A DNA stretch of 64,000 nt, taken from positions 1,116,001-1,180,000 of the forward strand of contig NZ_JACRSV010000001.1 in NCBI RefSeq assembly GCF_014384905.1, in the 5' to 3' direction. Positions within the stretch are counted from its first letter, which is position 1. Every line of letters begins with the position of its first letter. The notes beneath the pieces are model-generated. The model did not search any database. It was not told where the DNA came from and worked only from the letters and a program-made list of their open reading frames with translations. The stretch comes from Fumia xinanensis. GTDB taxonomy: Bacteria; Bacillota; Clostridia; Oscillospirales; Ruminococcaceae. The translations under genes were made by a program, and so were the position numbers. Positions 25,971-34,737 of this stretch are shown piece after piece.

Positions 25971-26879
25971 ATGAAAAAACAAAATCACGGCGCAAAAAAG
26001 CCCTCCCGCCCACTTTCTTTCGTAGCGGAACACAAGGACACTTTGCTTCCCTTTTTGCTGGAACAGGTTAAGGGTAAGTCCCGCAACAATATAAAAAATC
26101 TGTTGTCCAAAAGGCTGGTCCAGGTCGACGGCAAAACGGTAACCCAATTCGACCATCCCCTGCGGCCCGGACAAACGGTTTCTATCGCCCCCATCCGGGC
26201 GAAAGCCGAGCCTTCTCTCCCCTTTGATCTTCTCTATGAAGACGACGAAATTATTGTTATCGACAAACCGGCGGGGCTTTTGTCTATAGCCACCGAAAAA
26301 GAAAAAAACCTCACCGCTTACCACATGGTCACCGACTATGTAAAGGAAAAAAATAAGCAAAACCGCATTTTTATCATTCATCGTCTCGATAAGGATACCT
26401 CCGGCGTACTGATGTTTGCCAAAACTGAGGAATCAAAGCACTCCTTCCAGGACAACTGGGAGCAAATCGTCAAGCTGCGGCGGTACCTGGCTGTAGTCGA
26501 GGGTGTCCCGGAAAAGCCTTCCGGCACCGTCCGCTCTTTTCTTCTGGAAACCTCCACCCACCTTGTTTACTCCAGCAGTGACGGCAGTGGAAAAGAGGCC
26601 ATAACCCACTATCAAATCCTAAAATCCAGCGAAGAGTACGCCCTCTTGGATGTAAAAATCGACACCGGCCGCAAAAACCAGATCCGCGTCCATATGAAAG
26701 ACCTGGGACATCCGGTGGCTGGGGACAAAAAGTATGGCGGCTCTGGGAGTCCAATGCGCCGACTGGGACTGCACGCCATCGAGTTGAAGCTTATCCACCC
26801 TGTAACCGGACAGGAACTTTGCTTTACAGCAAAACCTCCCAAGGAATTCAAGCGGATGTTTCCAGCACAGCAAAAATGA
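25971..26879 (+). CDS. RluA family pseudouridine synthase
   Basis: This 302-residue enzyme isomerises uridine to pseudouridine in rRNA or tRNA. An S4-like RNA-binding domain occupies about residues 20-75 (GKSRNNIKNLLSKRLVQVDG). The catalytic domain contains the RluA signature HRLDKDTSGVLMFAKT with catalytic Asp140, and later GRKNQIRVHMKDLGHPVAGD. AGGAG lies 8 bases before ATG 25971. The gene sits alone between a promoter and a strong terminator. RluA, RluC and RluD types cannot be told apart reliably; the length and S4 domain suggest RluC/RluD-like. Confidence 0.92.
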   Translation: MKKQNHGAKKPSRPLSFVAEHKDTLLPFLLEQVKGKSRNNIKNLLSKRLVQVDGKTVTQFDHPLRPGQTVSIAPIRAKAEPSLPFDLLYEDDEIIVIDKPAGLLSIATEKEKNLTAYHMVTDYVKEKNKQNRIFIIHRLDKDTSGVLMFAKTEESKHSFQDNWEQIVKLRRYLAVVEGVPEKPSGTVRSFLLETSTHLVYSSSDGSGKEAITHYQILKSSEEYALLDVKIDTGRKNQIRVHMKDLGHPVAGDKKYGGSGSPMRRLGLHAIELKLIHPVTGQELCFTAKPPKEFKRMFPAQQK

Positions 26880-26894
26880 TATTCTTTCTGTAAC

Positions 26895-26924
26895 AAAAAA
26901 GCAGTGCATGTGCACTGCTTTTTT
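26895..26924. terminator. Terminator after the RluA-type gene
   Basis: A perfect 14-bp stem with a 2-base loop (AAAAAAGCAGTGCA/TGCACTGCTTTTTT), between convergent genes and active in either direction. Confidence 0.92.
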
Positions 26925-26953
26925 CTATAAGATGAATCTAATGAATAGGACTG

Positions 26954-27958
26954 TCAAATCAAGGCGTCCTCATACACTTCATTAAAGACGGATTCCTCCA
27001 TCCGAAAGACCCCGTTGCCGCCCATTCCCAGATACTTCACATAACCGCCTTTCAGCAGCATCAGGCGAATCTCGGTACCGTCCTTGAGGGTTAGATAACA
27101 GGGTTTCGGCTCCAATTGGCGCCAGTCGGCCTTTTCCATATACACCGCATCATACAGCCCGTCTATAAAGGCGTTGACAACTTCTTCTGAAAGGCCGGGG
27201 TCATATCGGTTTTCCACCCCGCTGTCCCATTCACTGAGAGGCTGCCAGCAAAAAGCTTCCAGATTTCCTTTCAGCTTCATCCTGCCGAACAGATCGTTCC
27301 CCGACTCAAGCCAAATGTCATTTAAACGCTCATAGATTCCCACATTTCCCTGTCCGTCACTTGTCATAATGCGGAAGTCCCGGTCGTAGCCGCAGACGGT
27401 ATAAACGTCCTCTTTGCCGATAGAAGAGGCAAGCTCCTTGGAGTAGTCATCCTGCTTTGACCATTCGTCGATGTTCCCCTTGGTCCGTCCCAGATATTCG
27501 CCCCGCAGAGCCTGTTCCTGTGCGTTTGAAAGGGTCAGGTTGTTGGTCCAAGTGTAGATGCTCCCCCGGTAGACGATGAGCCCCACCATATCGACAGCAA
27601 CTCCAGGCTCCGGCTCCTCCAGCACTATTTGAGGAATATAAATGCCATTTTGTATTTGGGAGGCGTTGTTTTCCTCTATATCTGCTCCAGTTTCTGAGAA
27701 GCCGGAGGTTACAGCGCCGCCGGAAGATGGGCCGTTTATGTCGATACCGCTGTTCAAGCCGGGATTGATCCGCGGCAGGGCCCAAGCCCCTGCAACAATG
27801 AGAGCTGCGGCGCAGACAACAGCGGCCCGGGGAATCCAGGCTAGTTTGGCCGGCGAAACAGATGGCTCAACGCTAACCTGCTCCCGTACCCGGGCCACCA
27901 GTTCTTCACTGGGGCGCATTTGTTCCTTCATATGAGAAATTCGTTCTGTCCCTGTCAT
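26954..27958 (-). CDS. Probable anti-sigma factor membrane protein
   Basis: This 334-residue protein has a short cytoplasmic N-terminus (1 to about 42), one membrane helix (about 44-62, AVVCAAALIVAGAWAL) and a large extracellular part (about 70-334) that I do not recognise. Its ATGA start overlaps the stop of the sigma-factor gene by 4 bases. This position and layout fit an anti-sigma factor that holds the sigma protein at the membrane. No zinc HxxxCxxC anti-sigma motif is visible, so the mechanism would differ from ZAS-type proteins. The extracellular half resembles domains with two beta-sheet lobes, but this is only an impression. Confidence 0.7.
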   Translation of the reverse strand: MTGTERISHMKEQMRPSEELVARVREQVSVEPSVSPAKLAWIPRAAVVCAAALIVAGAWALPRINPGLNSGIDINGPSSGGAVTSGFSETGADIEENNASQIQNGIYIPQIVLEEPEPGVAVDMVGLIVYRGSIYTWTNNLTLSNAQEQALRGEYLGRTKGNIDEWSKQDDYSKELASSIGKEDVYTVCGYDRDFRIMTSDGQGNVGIYERLNDIWLESGNDLFGRMKLKGNLEAFCWQPLSEWDSGVENRYDPGLSEEVVNAFIDGLYDAVYMEKADWRQLEPKPCYLTLKDGTEIRLMLLKGGYVKYLGMGGNGVFRMEESVFNEVYEDALI

Positions 27959-28440
27959 TCCAGCATCTCCCCTTTCAATTTTTCCCTGAGCATTGCCCGC
28001 CCTCTCGTCAGCTGCATCCGCACTGCCGGTTCTTTGACTTTCAAAACTTCGGCAATGTCCTTGACTGCCATGTCCTCAAAATAAAACAGGTGCAGGACGT
28101 TGCGGTATTTTGGCGGAAGAGAGGTCATCGCCTCGTGTATGCCGTTTTCTTCCGGAAACTCAAAGAGCTTTGAAGGCTCCTCCCCAAATACTACATGCCG
28201 CCGCCAGCCCGAGGACCAAAATTTGTTACAACAGTTGATAGTCACCCGGATGAGCCAGGCTTTTAAGTGTTCTTCACTTTCAAAATCCCCTTTTTTGCGT
28301 CCGCATTTTACACAGCGCAAAAACACCTCTTGGAACACATCGTCGGCGTCGTGACGCGTTTTCATATTGTTCAGGGCGATGCGGTAAACCATGTCGGCGT
28401 ACCGGCTGATGATTTCATCCATTTTTGAGCGCTCCGTCAT
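27955..28440 (-). CDS. ECF-type RNA polymerase sigma factor
   Basis: This 161-residue sigma-70 family protein has region 2 (about 8-75: DMVYRIALNNMKTRHDADDVFQEVF) and region 4 (about 100-155: LPPKYRNVLHLFYFEDMAVKDIAE, then the helix-turn-helix VKEPAVRMQLTRGRAMLREKL). The missing region 3 and short length mark it as an extracytoplasmic-function type. ATG 28440 has GGGGGAG upstream; the open frame runs 52 codons further without support. It precedes the anti-sigma gene with a 4-base overlap. It may control its own operon or envelope genes; no target promoter was identified. Confidence 0.9.
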   Translation of the reverse strand: MTERSKMDEIISRYADMVYRIALNNMKTRHDADDVFQEVFLRCVKCGRKKGDFESEEHLKAWLIRVTINCCNKFWSSGWRRHVVFGEEPSKLFEFPEENGIHEAMTSLPPKYRNVLHLFYFEDMAVKDIAEVLKVKEPAVRMQLTRGRAMLREKLKGEMLE

Positions 28441-28533
28441 CTGTTTCTCCCCCGCTTTCAATGAGAATACCCCGCAGCATTTAAAAAAGCAACACATTGT
28501 CAGTTTAACATTAAAATTATTTTTAGACAAGAA

Positions 28534-28562
28534 AACTCCCCGGTTTGTTTTACCAGGGAGTT
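28534..28562 (-). terminator. Terminator after the peptidoglycan-binding gene
   Basis: An imperfect 11-bp stem (28534-28544 with 28552-28562), followed on the minus strand by TTTTC. It separates the sigma operon from the upstream pair. Confidence 0.75.
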
Positions 28563-28567
28563 GATGT

Positions 28568-29917
28568 TTAGCTGAGGGCGCGAAAGCGGTTGACAATCAG
28601 TTCCCACGTCAGCGGCCCGATGACCCCGTTGGCGGGAAGTCCGTTTTGCTCCTGCAAACGGCGGACAGCGTTTTCCGTCGCCTGATCGTAAGTACCCGTA
28701 ACTTCTACTGTGGGAATCGCCGGATCGTTTTCGGCAATGGCCCGCAGATATTGCTGCATCGTTGTCACATAGGAACTTTGTTCCCCCAGAGCCAGGAAAT
28801 AACCGGGGTAAATTTGATTCCGGACCGGTTGAAATTCCGGTGGAAGAGCATTTATCGTGTTCTGGTAGGTGTTTCTAATGGTATCCCAGGTTCTCCGCCC
28901 CACGATACCGTCCACAGGAATGCCATATTTATTTTGAAACGTCATGATTACGTCCCGGGTTTCGGGGCCAAATATCCCGTCTACTGCAACAATGGGGATA
29001 TCGCTGTCAAAATACCCAATAACGGCTAGAAAATACTGTAAAAGCCGAATCTGTGGCCCGGTATCCCCTTCTTTCAGGACGGTTTGGAAGATGCGGTCCA
29101 CATCTTCCAGAGCTAATCCCTCGGAGTAAAGCTCGTTGAGGCCTGTCACCCCATTATAGATCCCCTTGATTTTGTACCAGGTCGCCTTCCCCACAATGCC
29201 GTCCGGCGTCAGGTTAAAAATCCGCTGAAATTGTTTGACTGCTTCCTCGGTTTCTAGATCGAAGATACCGTCCAGCTCGGAAATTCGCGGGATAGAGGGG
29301 TAGTTCTGCCCAATGCGGTTCAGCTGCCGCTGAATGGTGCGGATGGGTTCCTCGATCATGCCTCGCCGCAGGGGGATTCCAGGGTAAGATGGGATGTTTG
29401 CGGCAATAGGGGCGTTGAAGACGATATCGATGTCGTCCCCATAGTAATGCTGCAAAATTTCGTAGGGGGTCATCCCATCCCGGGCCAGATCCACCGTCCC
29501 CCACTGGGACAGGCCGTCGCAGGTGACGGTAGTGCCGTTACAGTATTGAGTGAAATACGGCTGCACCTGTCCTTGTCTGACCACGTAGTCATTGAAAATG
29601 TCGTCGACGATCTCACTGATGTTCTGAAAAATGTCCCGTCCCTCCACGAAATACTGATCGTATTGGGTGGAATTCGTGATGTCAAAATCGTATCCCCGGC
29701 TTCGGTAATACTCGGTGTAGATGCGGTTCAGCGCATAGGTAATCTGAGCGTAGACATTTGCCCGGATGGCGCTCTCCGGCCAGGTAGGATAAATTTCACT
29801 GGAGGCCACGTTTTTGATGTATTCCACAAAGGGGATGGTGATATTTCGAGCGCTGGCATCATCCGGCCTGCCCAGATGAACGGTGATGTATTCCGGTATA
29901 ATTGGCAGTTCAGGCAT
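28568..29917 (-). CDS. Peptidoglycan-binding protein with SpoIID-like N-terminus
   Basis: This 449-residue protein starts with a region resembling SpoIID/LytB-type domains (about residues 1-165, WPESAIRANVYAQITYALNR, then STQYDQYF). Three type-1 peptidoglycan-binding domains follow: about 190-250, 283-348 and 378-442, each with a DGIFGPET or DGIVG-like core. No signal peptide is visible, so export may use another route or act in the spore or mother cell. AAGGAG precedes the start by 7 bases. It follows the 29935-30765 gene by 17 bases and is probably cotranscribed. Spore-coat or cortex assembly is a reasonable inference but not proven; no catalytic lytic residue set was confirmed. Confidence 0.8.
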   Translation of the reverse strand: MPELPIIPEYITVHLGRPDDASARNITIPFVEYIKNVASSEIYPTWPESAIRANVYAQITYALNRIYTEYYRSRGYDFDITNSTQYDQYFVEGRDIFQNISEIVDDIFNDYVVRQGQVQPYFTQYCNGTTVTCDGLSQWGTVDLARDGMTPYEILQHYYGDDIDIVFNAPIAANIPSYPGIPLRRGMIEEPIRTIQRQLNRIGQNYPSIPRISELDGIFDLETEEAVKQFQRIFNLTPDGIVGKATWYKIKGIYNGVTGLNELYSEGLALEDVDRIFQTVLKEGDTGPQIRLLQYFLAVIGYFDSDIPIVAVDGIFGPETRDVIMTFQNKYGIPVDGIVGRRTWDTIRNTYQNTINALPPEFQPVRNQIYPGYFLALGEQSSYVTTMQQYLRAIAENDPAIPTVEVTGTYDQATENAVRRLQEQNGLPANGVIGPLTWELIVNRFRALS

Positions 29918-29934
29918 TGAAAAGCTCCTTCCCC

Positions 29935-30765
29935 TTACAAATCTGGCTCTTCCTCAACAGTTACCTCAGCTGGAAGATCCGCTCCATTTGCGGGAGTCAT
30001 GTTGACCGGCTGGATGGACTGCACGCCGTCAAAAATTGGCACTCCCTTAAACTCCTCGGGCCGGTAGCCCGCAGCGTCTACATAAATATTGTAAGTGGCA
30101 TATGGAGGCACTTCTTCCGGTTGCTGGGATTCCTGTCGGGGGGGAGCTGGAAGTTGAATACCGGCGACGATGCCGTCAGCGTCGGTTGTCCCCGAGAAAA
30201 AGACGCGGGGGCTGCCGTTAAACTCCTTCGTTACATAAACGGCGGCATCTTGCAGCGGAATAGCGCCTTTTGCGATGTAAACTTGTACCTTAAGGGTACC
30301 GGTACCAGAATTTTCCGATTTAAAAATTTCATATTCGTCCGGCGCCTTAGGCGGTTCTTCTTCCTTCTCTACAGGGGCACCCACACTGGGAAGGACCAGG
30401 CTGGGGGCTATCTCTAAAGGCTCTCCCCGAAAGTTTACCGGGTTTTCTGGAACTACGGCATCAGCTTCCCGATAGGAAGGCTCTGACATCGGCGCTGACA
30501 CAGCGACTGCCTCTGGCTTAGCCTCCGCACCGGTCTCCAATGTCTCCGGCTGCTCTGGCGAAACCGAAGCCGTTTTTACTTCTTTGGCGGCAGATGCTGA
30601 CACGGCGGCGACTGTCGGCATAGTTTCCGCGCTGGCCTCCAAAACGGACGGCCTGTCAGCGGAAGCCGACACTTGCTCTGCTTCAGGAGTTCTGCTCCTC
30701 TGGTGATAATTGTACAGTTCCTGTTTGTAACGTTCCATGATTTCTTGCATAGAACCCTGATACAA
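29935..30765 (-). CDS. Protein with a disordered region and carboxypeptidase-regulatory-like beta domain
   Basis: This 276-residue protein has three parts: a short helical N-terminus (1-20, EIMERYKQELYNYHQRSR), a long low-complexity Pro/Ala/Glu-rich stretch (about 25-145), and a beta-sandwich domain (about 155-245, GTLKVQVYIAKGAIPLQDAAVYV, then SGTTDADGIVAGIQLPAP) of the carboxypeptidase regulatory/CNA-B kind. Such a layout suits a flexible surface or spore linker. TTG 30765 has AGGGG 8 bases upstream; ATG 30750 is an alternative start. It precedes the peptidoglycan-binding gene by 17 bases, so they probably act together. The exact function is unknown. Confidence 0.68.
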   Translation of the reverse strand: MYQGSMQEIMERYKQELYNYHQRSRTPEAEQVSASADRPSVLEASAETMPTVAAVSASAAKEVKTASVSPEQPETLETGAEAKPEAVAVSAPMSEPSYREADAVVPENPVNFRGEPLEIAPSLVLPSVGAPVEKEEEPPKAPDEYEIFKSENSGTGTLKVQVYIAKGAIPLQDAAVYVTKEFNGSPRVFFSGTTDADGIVAGIQLPAPPRQESQQPEEVPPYATYNIYVDAAGYRPEEFKGVPIFDGVQSIQPVNMTPANGADLPAEVTVEEEPDL

Positions 30766-30888
30766 AATCTCATCCCCTTTTTCGATAAAATGAGGCTATT
30801 GGACGCTTTTTTCACAATAACCTTCTGTATTATATTTTCAAGGCCACTGAAGTGTGAGAAGCCAGTCGGCTGCTTTGCCGGATTTCTT

Positions 30889-30917
30889 TGCAATTGGATT
30901 CTTTACCTGCTATAATA
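30889..30917 (+). promoter_or_regulatory. Promoter of the DUF4250-kinase-GNAT-GH127 operon
   Basis: TTGCAA, 17-bp spacer, TATAAT. The start would be near 30924, about 95 bases before the DUF4250 ATG. Confidence 0.8.
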
Positions 30918-31018
30918 TTTATGTAAGCGCGTCGAGCAGCTTTCCGATTTTAGGCGCAGCTGTCCTCCATACAACAAATGCAGTTCTTTGCAGGAATATG
31001 TGAAAAAGGAGAAAAATT

Positions 31019-31201
31019 ATGGCAATTCCCAATGATCCTGTTATTTTGATGAGTTACCTCAACACCCAGCTGAGGGATTTTTATACCGGTCTGGACGACC
31101 TCTGCAAAAGTTTGGCCCTCAACCAGGCACAAATAGAGGAAAAGCTTTCTTCCATTGGCTATAAATACAGCGAAAAGCACAATCAGTTTATTTCGGCGTG
31201 A
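31019..31201 (+). CDS. DUF4250 domain-containing protein
   Basis: This 60-residue protein matches the DUF4250 family, common in Clostridia: IPNDPVILMSYLNTQLRD, then LNQAQIEEKLSSIGYKYSE. It reads as a small helical protein. The ATG has AAAAAGGAG upstream. It is the first gene of an operon, 10 bases before the kinase fusion. Function unknown. Confidence 0.88.
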   Translation: MAIPNDPVILMSYLNTQLRDFYTGLDDLCKSLALNQAQIEEKLSSIGYKYSEKHNQFISA

Positions 31202-31211
31202 GGTAACGCCG

Positions 31212-32285
31212 ATGAACGACATCAGACAAATCCTTCGCCGGTTCGGGGAAACGAATCCGGACGCGGAGGCTCTCGATTACATCAAACTACTTTATCAAAA
31301 TGAGTTCGGCTGCGGGCATCTCTGCCCCGATGGAGCAGATGTCCTCTCTTTTCTGACCGAGGAGTGGGACAATATAGGCCATTTTCCCCACACTCCCCTT
31401 TTTGATGATATTGGAAACGGTCTTTGCCGCCTGAATCTGGGTGCGCTCCGGAAAAGTGACCTGCCCTTGGCAGCCCGCGCCTTTGTTCTTAGCGCCCAAA
31501 CACCTCGGGGAAGTGATAGCAGTTTTCGGGAAAAGCTCTTGCTGCTGGATCAAATGGTTCAAAATAGCCAGTTGCCGCTTAACGGCAGGCAAGCGGCCTC
31601 AGTCATAAAGGACTATCTGGCGGGAGGCATCCGCCCAATCCATCACAGCGAATCCTTTCGGGAACGGCACGCCCCCCATTACCGGGTAGTGGAACTCCCT
31701 TTCGCCGTGTTTTTCCCTGTGCTCCAGGAGGCGCAAAATCTGCTGGAAGCGGGCGAAAAACCGATTTTCGCCATCGACGGACGCTGTGCATCCGGAAAAA
31801 CCTCTCTGGCGGCACTGCTGAGGGCATTCTTTCCCTGCAACGTCTTTCATATGGACGATTTTTTCCTTCCCTTTGACCTGCGCACAGAGGATCGGCTCTC
31901 CGCTCCCGGCGGAAACGTCCACTACGAACGCTTTTTTTCCGAGGTGCTCATTCCTATTTGCTCCGGCCAGCCATTTTCCTACCAGCCTTTTTGCTGCAAA
32001 GACGGAAGTTTTGGCTCGTCCATACAAGTGGCCCCTCGGCCCCTGTCAGTGGTAGAAGGAGCCTATTCCATGCACCCCGCCCTTCGCAGGTATTACGGGC
32101 AAAGCGTCTTCCTCACCGTTTCGCCGGAGATTCAGCAAAGCCGCATTCTTGCCCGCAACGGAAAAGAAACTCTCCGGATGTTCAACGAGCGGTGGATTCC
32201 CCTGGAAGAGCGGTATTTCGCTGAGCTCCAAATACCGGGCGTTTGCAGCGAAGTTATCGATACTTCTTTGCTGGATCAGGATTAG
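31212..32285 (+). CDS. Fusion of an unknown N-terminal domain with a uridine kinase-like P-loop domain
   Basis: This 357-residue protein has two parts. The N-terminal half (1 to about 175, RQILRRFGETNPDAEALDYI, with FGCGHLCPDG) is not recognised. The C-terminal half is a P-loop nucleoside kinase-type domain: Walker A is DGRCASGKTS (about residue 190), then HMDDFFLPF (about 218), and EGAYSMHP. The DDFF stretch is the uridine kinase/phosphoribulokinase-like base and phosphate site. GAGG precedes the ATG. It lies between DUF4250 and a GNAT gene in the same operon. A nucleoside or sugar kinase activity is likely; the N-terminal domain may add a second activity or regulate the kinase. Confidence 0.75.
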   Translation: MNDIRQILRRFGETNPDAEALDYIKLLYQNEFGCGHLCPDGADVLSFLTEEWDNIGHFPHTPLFDDIGNGLCRLNLGALRKSDLPLAARAFVLSAQTPRGSDSSFREKLLLLDQMVQNSQLPLNGRQAASVIKDYLAGGIRPIHHSESFRERHAPHYRVVELPFAVFFPVLQEAQNLLEAGEKPIFAIDGRCASGKTSLAALLRAFFPCNVFHMDDFFLPFDLRTEDRLSAPGGNVHYERFFSEVLIPICSGQPFSYQPFCCKDGSFGSSIQVAPRPLSVVEGAYSMHPALRRYYGQSVFLTVSPEIQQSRILARNGKETLRMFNERWIPLEERYFAELQIPGVCSEVIDTSLLDQD

Positions 32286-32296
32286 GAGGATTTTTT

Positions 32297-32752
32297 ATGG
32301 AATTTACGGCCTGCGCCATGGAATACCAGGGCGGCCCTGTGCAAAGCAGTCTGCTTCTCCAGCGGTTTGACGATTCCTTTGCCGGGCAGTACATCTCCCT
32401 CTACAATGAGGCGTTTTTGCCTATGCGGAAAGCTCTGGGGGTTAAGCCTTATGCAGTTTATGCCTCCGCCGCAGAACTAGAGGAACCAAAAGAAGATATT
32501 TTCCTCCTCGTTAGGAATGGATGTATCATTGGTTCCGTCGCTCTCCGCGGAAACGAAATAGACGACCTGTTCGTCAGTCCTGCATTTCAGGGACAGGGGT
32601 TTGGCAGGGCCATTCTGCTGGCCGCCGTCGCCGAAATGCAGCAGCGGGACCGTCCTATTAGCCTCCATGTAGCAGACTGGAATCAAAGGGCGTTGTCCCT
32701 TTATCAAAACTGCGGCTTTATCGTCACCTGTACAGAAACCATCATTCGATAG
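32297..32752 (+). CDS. GNAT family N-acetyltransferase
   Basis: This 151-residue single-domain GNAT has the acetyl-CoA motif VSPAFQGQGFGRAILLAAV near residue 95 and the C-terminal ALSLYQNCGFIV. AGGAGG precedes ATG 32297, so the longer open frame from 32243 is not used. It lies 11 bases after the kinase gene and 19 before the GH127 gene, in one operon. The substrate is unknown. No signal peptide is present, so it acts in the cytoplasm. Confidence 0.85.
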   Translation: MEFTACAMEYQGGPVQSSLLLQRFDDSFAGQYISLYNEAFLPMRKALGVKPYAVYASAAELEEPKEDIFLLVRNGCIIGSVALRGNEIDDLFVSPAFQGQGFGRAILLAAVAEMQQRDRPISLHVADWNQRALSLYQNCGFIVTCTETIIR

Positions 32753-32771
32753 CAATTCAGGAGGTTTTATT

Positions 32772-34640
32772 ATGGCTACCACCCTCAAAGCTCTGCGTCT
32801 CACCTCGTTTTCTCCCAAGGAGCTCAAACCCTCCGGCTGGCTTCTCACTCAATTGAAGCTCCAAGCGGAAGGCCTCGCAGGCAACTTGGACAAAGTCTGG
32901 CCCGACGTCCGGGACAGCAAATGGGTCGGCGGCGACCGGGAAGGATGGGAACGGGTTCCCTACTGGCTGGATGGGTTCATTCCCCTCGCCTACCTGCTGG
33001 GCAACCGGGAGATGATCGACAGGGCGAACCGGTATGTAAACGCCATTATCGAAAGCCAGCGCCCCGACGGATGGATCTGCCCCTGCAAAGACGATGAGCG
33101 AGAAACCTACGATATGTGGGCGCTGATTCTTGTCTGCAAGGTTCTCACCGTCTATTATGATTGCTCCGGCGACAAACGGATAGAGGATGTCGTCCGCAAA
33201 GCCCTTTGGCAGTTCAAGGGGCAGCTTTGCCATACCACCCTTCAAAACTGGGCAGCGTCCCGGTGGTTTGAGGCCTTAATTCCCATCTATTGGCTTTTCG
33301 AGCGTTCCCGGGAAGAATGGCTTATTGATCTGGCCTTCACCCTTTATGAACAGGGTATCGATTATAAAAAAATCTTCCACAACTGGCGGTTTGAAGCCCC
33401 CAAGAAAGAGTGGAGCTATCTGACTCATGTTGTCAACATGTCCATGGCCCTCAAATCAGACGCTCTCATGACAAGGATTCTGGGTGGCGACCCCAGCCGC
33501 TTCGCCCGGGAAATGGTAAACCTGCTCACCCGCTACCACGGCACTGCCTATGGCCATTTCACCGGCGACGAATGCCTCGCCGGCACCAGCCCCATCCAGG
33601 GAAGCGAACTTTGCTCCATCGTGGAAGCCATGTACTCTTACGAACAGCTTTTGCAAATCAGCGGCAGCCGGGAATGGGCCGACAAGCTGGAAATTCTTGC
33701 ATTTAACGCCCTCCCCGCCGCCGTCAGTCCCGACATGTGGTGCCATCAGTACGATCAGATGACGAATCAAATCGCCTGTACCCCTATTCCGGAGGATAAG
33801 GTGCATTTCGGCACCAACAATGGAGAGTCCCATCTTTTCGGCCTGGAGCCGAATTTCGGCTGCTGCACCGCAAACTTCGGGCAGGGCTGGCCAAAATTTG
33901 CCCTCTCCACTTTTATGAGGACGCCAAGCGGTATCGCCGCCGCCGTTTTCGCTCCGACCCGGCTCCATACCACTGTAAACGGCGTTCCCGTCACCTGTGA
34001 AATCGACACCAATTACCCCTTCCGCAACCGGATCACCTTTACCATCGAGGCCCAGGACAATGTGACCTTCGATTTTCTCATCCGCATCCCCAGCTTTGCC
34101 GACGAAGTGCACATCAACGGCGAAAATATTATGCTTACCGGGTACCATACGCATGGGTATCACACCCTGACCCGAAACTGGAAGGGCTTTCATCTCATCG
34201 AGATGGCCATCCGCACCGACCCAGAGATCGTCGCCCGCCCCAACGACCTGGTCAGCGTCCGCAGAGGCCCCCTGGTGTACGCCCTGCCCATCCACGAACA
34301 GTGGGACAAGCGGGAGTATGTAAGAGACGGCGTAGAGCGCAAATTCCCCTACTGCGATTATGAAATTACGCCCACTTCCCGCTGGAACTACGGCCTTTGC
34401 AGCACCCATTTCGAGCTGGAAGAAATTGACGACTTCAGCACGCCTTTCAGCCCTCAGCACGCGCCTATCGCCCTGTACACTAAAATCGTCGAGGTGAAGT
34501 GGGGGGAGCAATACGGCGTCTGCAATCCCCTGCCGGATTCATCCGAACCCATTTCGGTCCCCCGACGCAGAAAGCTTATCCCATACGGCTGTACCAACCT
34601 GCGGATGACCGAACTGCCTTTTGTAAATATCCAGAAATGA
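32772..34640 (+). CDS. Beta-L-arabinofuranosidase, GH127-like
   Basis: This 622-residue cytoplasmic enzyme belongs to the PF07944/GH127 family, which removes beta-L-arabinofuranose from glycoproteins or pectic side chains. The catalytic set known from HypBA1 (Glu338, Cys340, Cys417, Cys418) is matched by Glu279 and Cys281 (GSELCSIVE) and Cys364 and Cys365 (FGCCTANFG); the Cys ligate zinc and one is the nucleophile. An (alpha/alpha)6 barrel is followed by beta domains (from about residue 410). AGGAGG lies 7 bases before the ATG. There is no signal peptide, so it acts on imported material. It ends the DUF4250 operon at a strong terminator. Confidence 0.9.
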   Translation: MATTLKALRLTSFSPKELKPSGWLLTQLKLQAEGLAGNLDKVWPDVRDSKWVGGDREGWERVPYWLDGFIPLAYLLGNREMIDRANRYVNAIIESQRPDGWICPCKDDERETYDMWALILVCKVLTVYYDCSGDKRIEDVVRKALWQFKGQLCHTTLQNWAASRWFEALIPIYWLFERSREEWLIDLAFTLYEQGIDYKKIFHNWRFEAPKKEWSYLTHVVNMSMALKSDALMTRILGGDPSRFAREMVNLLTRYHGTAYGHFTGDECLAGTSPIQGSELCSIVEAMYSYEQLLQISGSREWADKLEILAFNALPAAVSPDMWCHQYDQMTNQIACTPIPEDKVHFGTNNGESHLFGLEPNFGCCTANFGQGWPKFALSTFMRTPSGIAAAVFAPTRLHTTVNGVPVTCEIDTNYPFRNRITFTIEAQDNVTFDFLIRIPSFADEVHINGENIMLTGYHTHGYHTLTRNWKGFHLIEMAIRTDPEIVARPNDLVSVRRGPLVYALPIHEQWDKREYVRDGVERKFPYCDYEITPTSRWNYGLCSTHFELEEIDDFSTPFSPQHAPIALYTKIVEVKWGEQYGVCNPLPDSSEPISVPRRRKLIPYGCTNLRMTELPFVNIQK

Positions 34641-34670
34641 GCTTACAAACCTTCGGCGCCTTGCCAAACA

Positions 34671-34711
34671 AAAAGTGCGAAAACAAAACTCTCGTTTGTT
34701 TTCGCACTTTT
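34671..34711. terminator. Very strong terminator after the GH127 gene
   Basis: A perfect 17-bp stem (34671-34687 with 34695-34711) flanked by A and T runs, active in both directions between convergent genes. Confidence 0.93.
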
Positions 34712-34737
34712 AAATTCTTGTAAGGGCTGCCGCCCAG

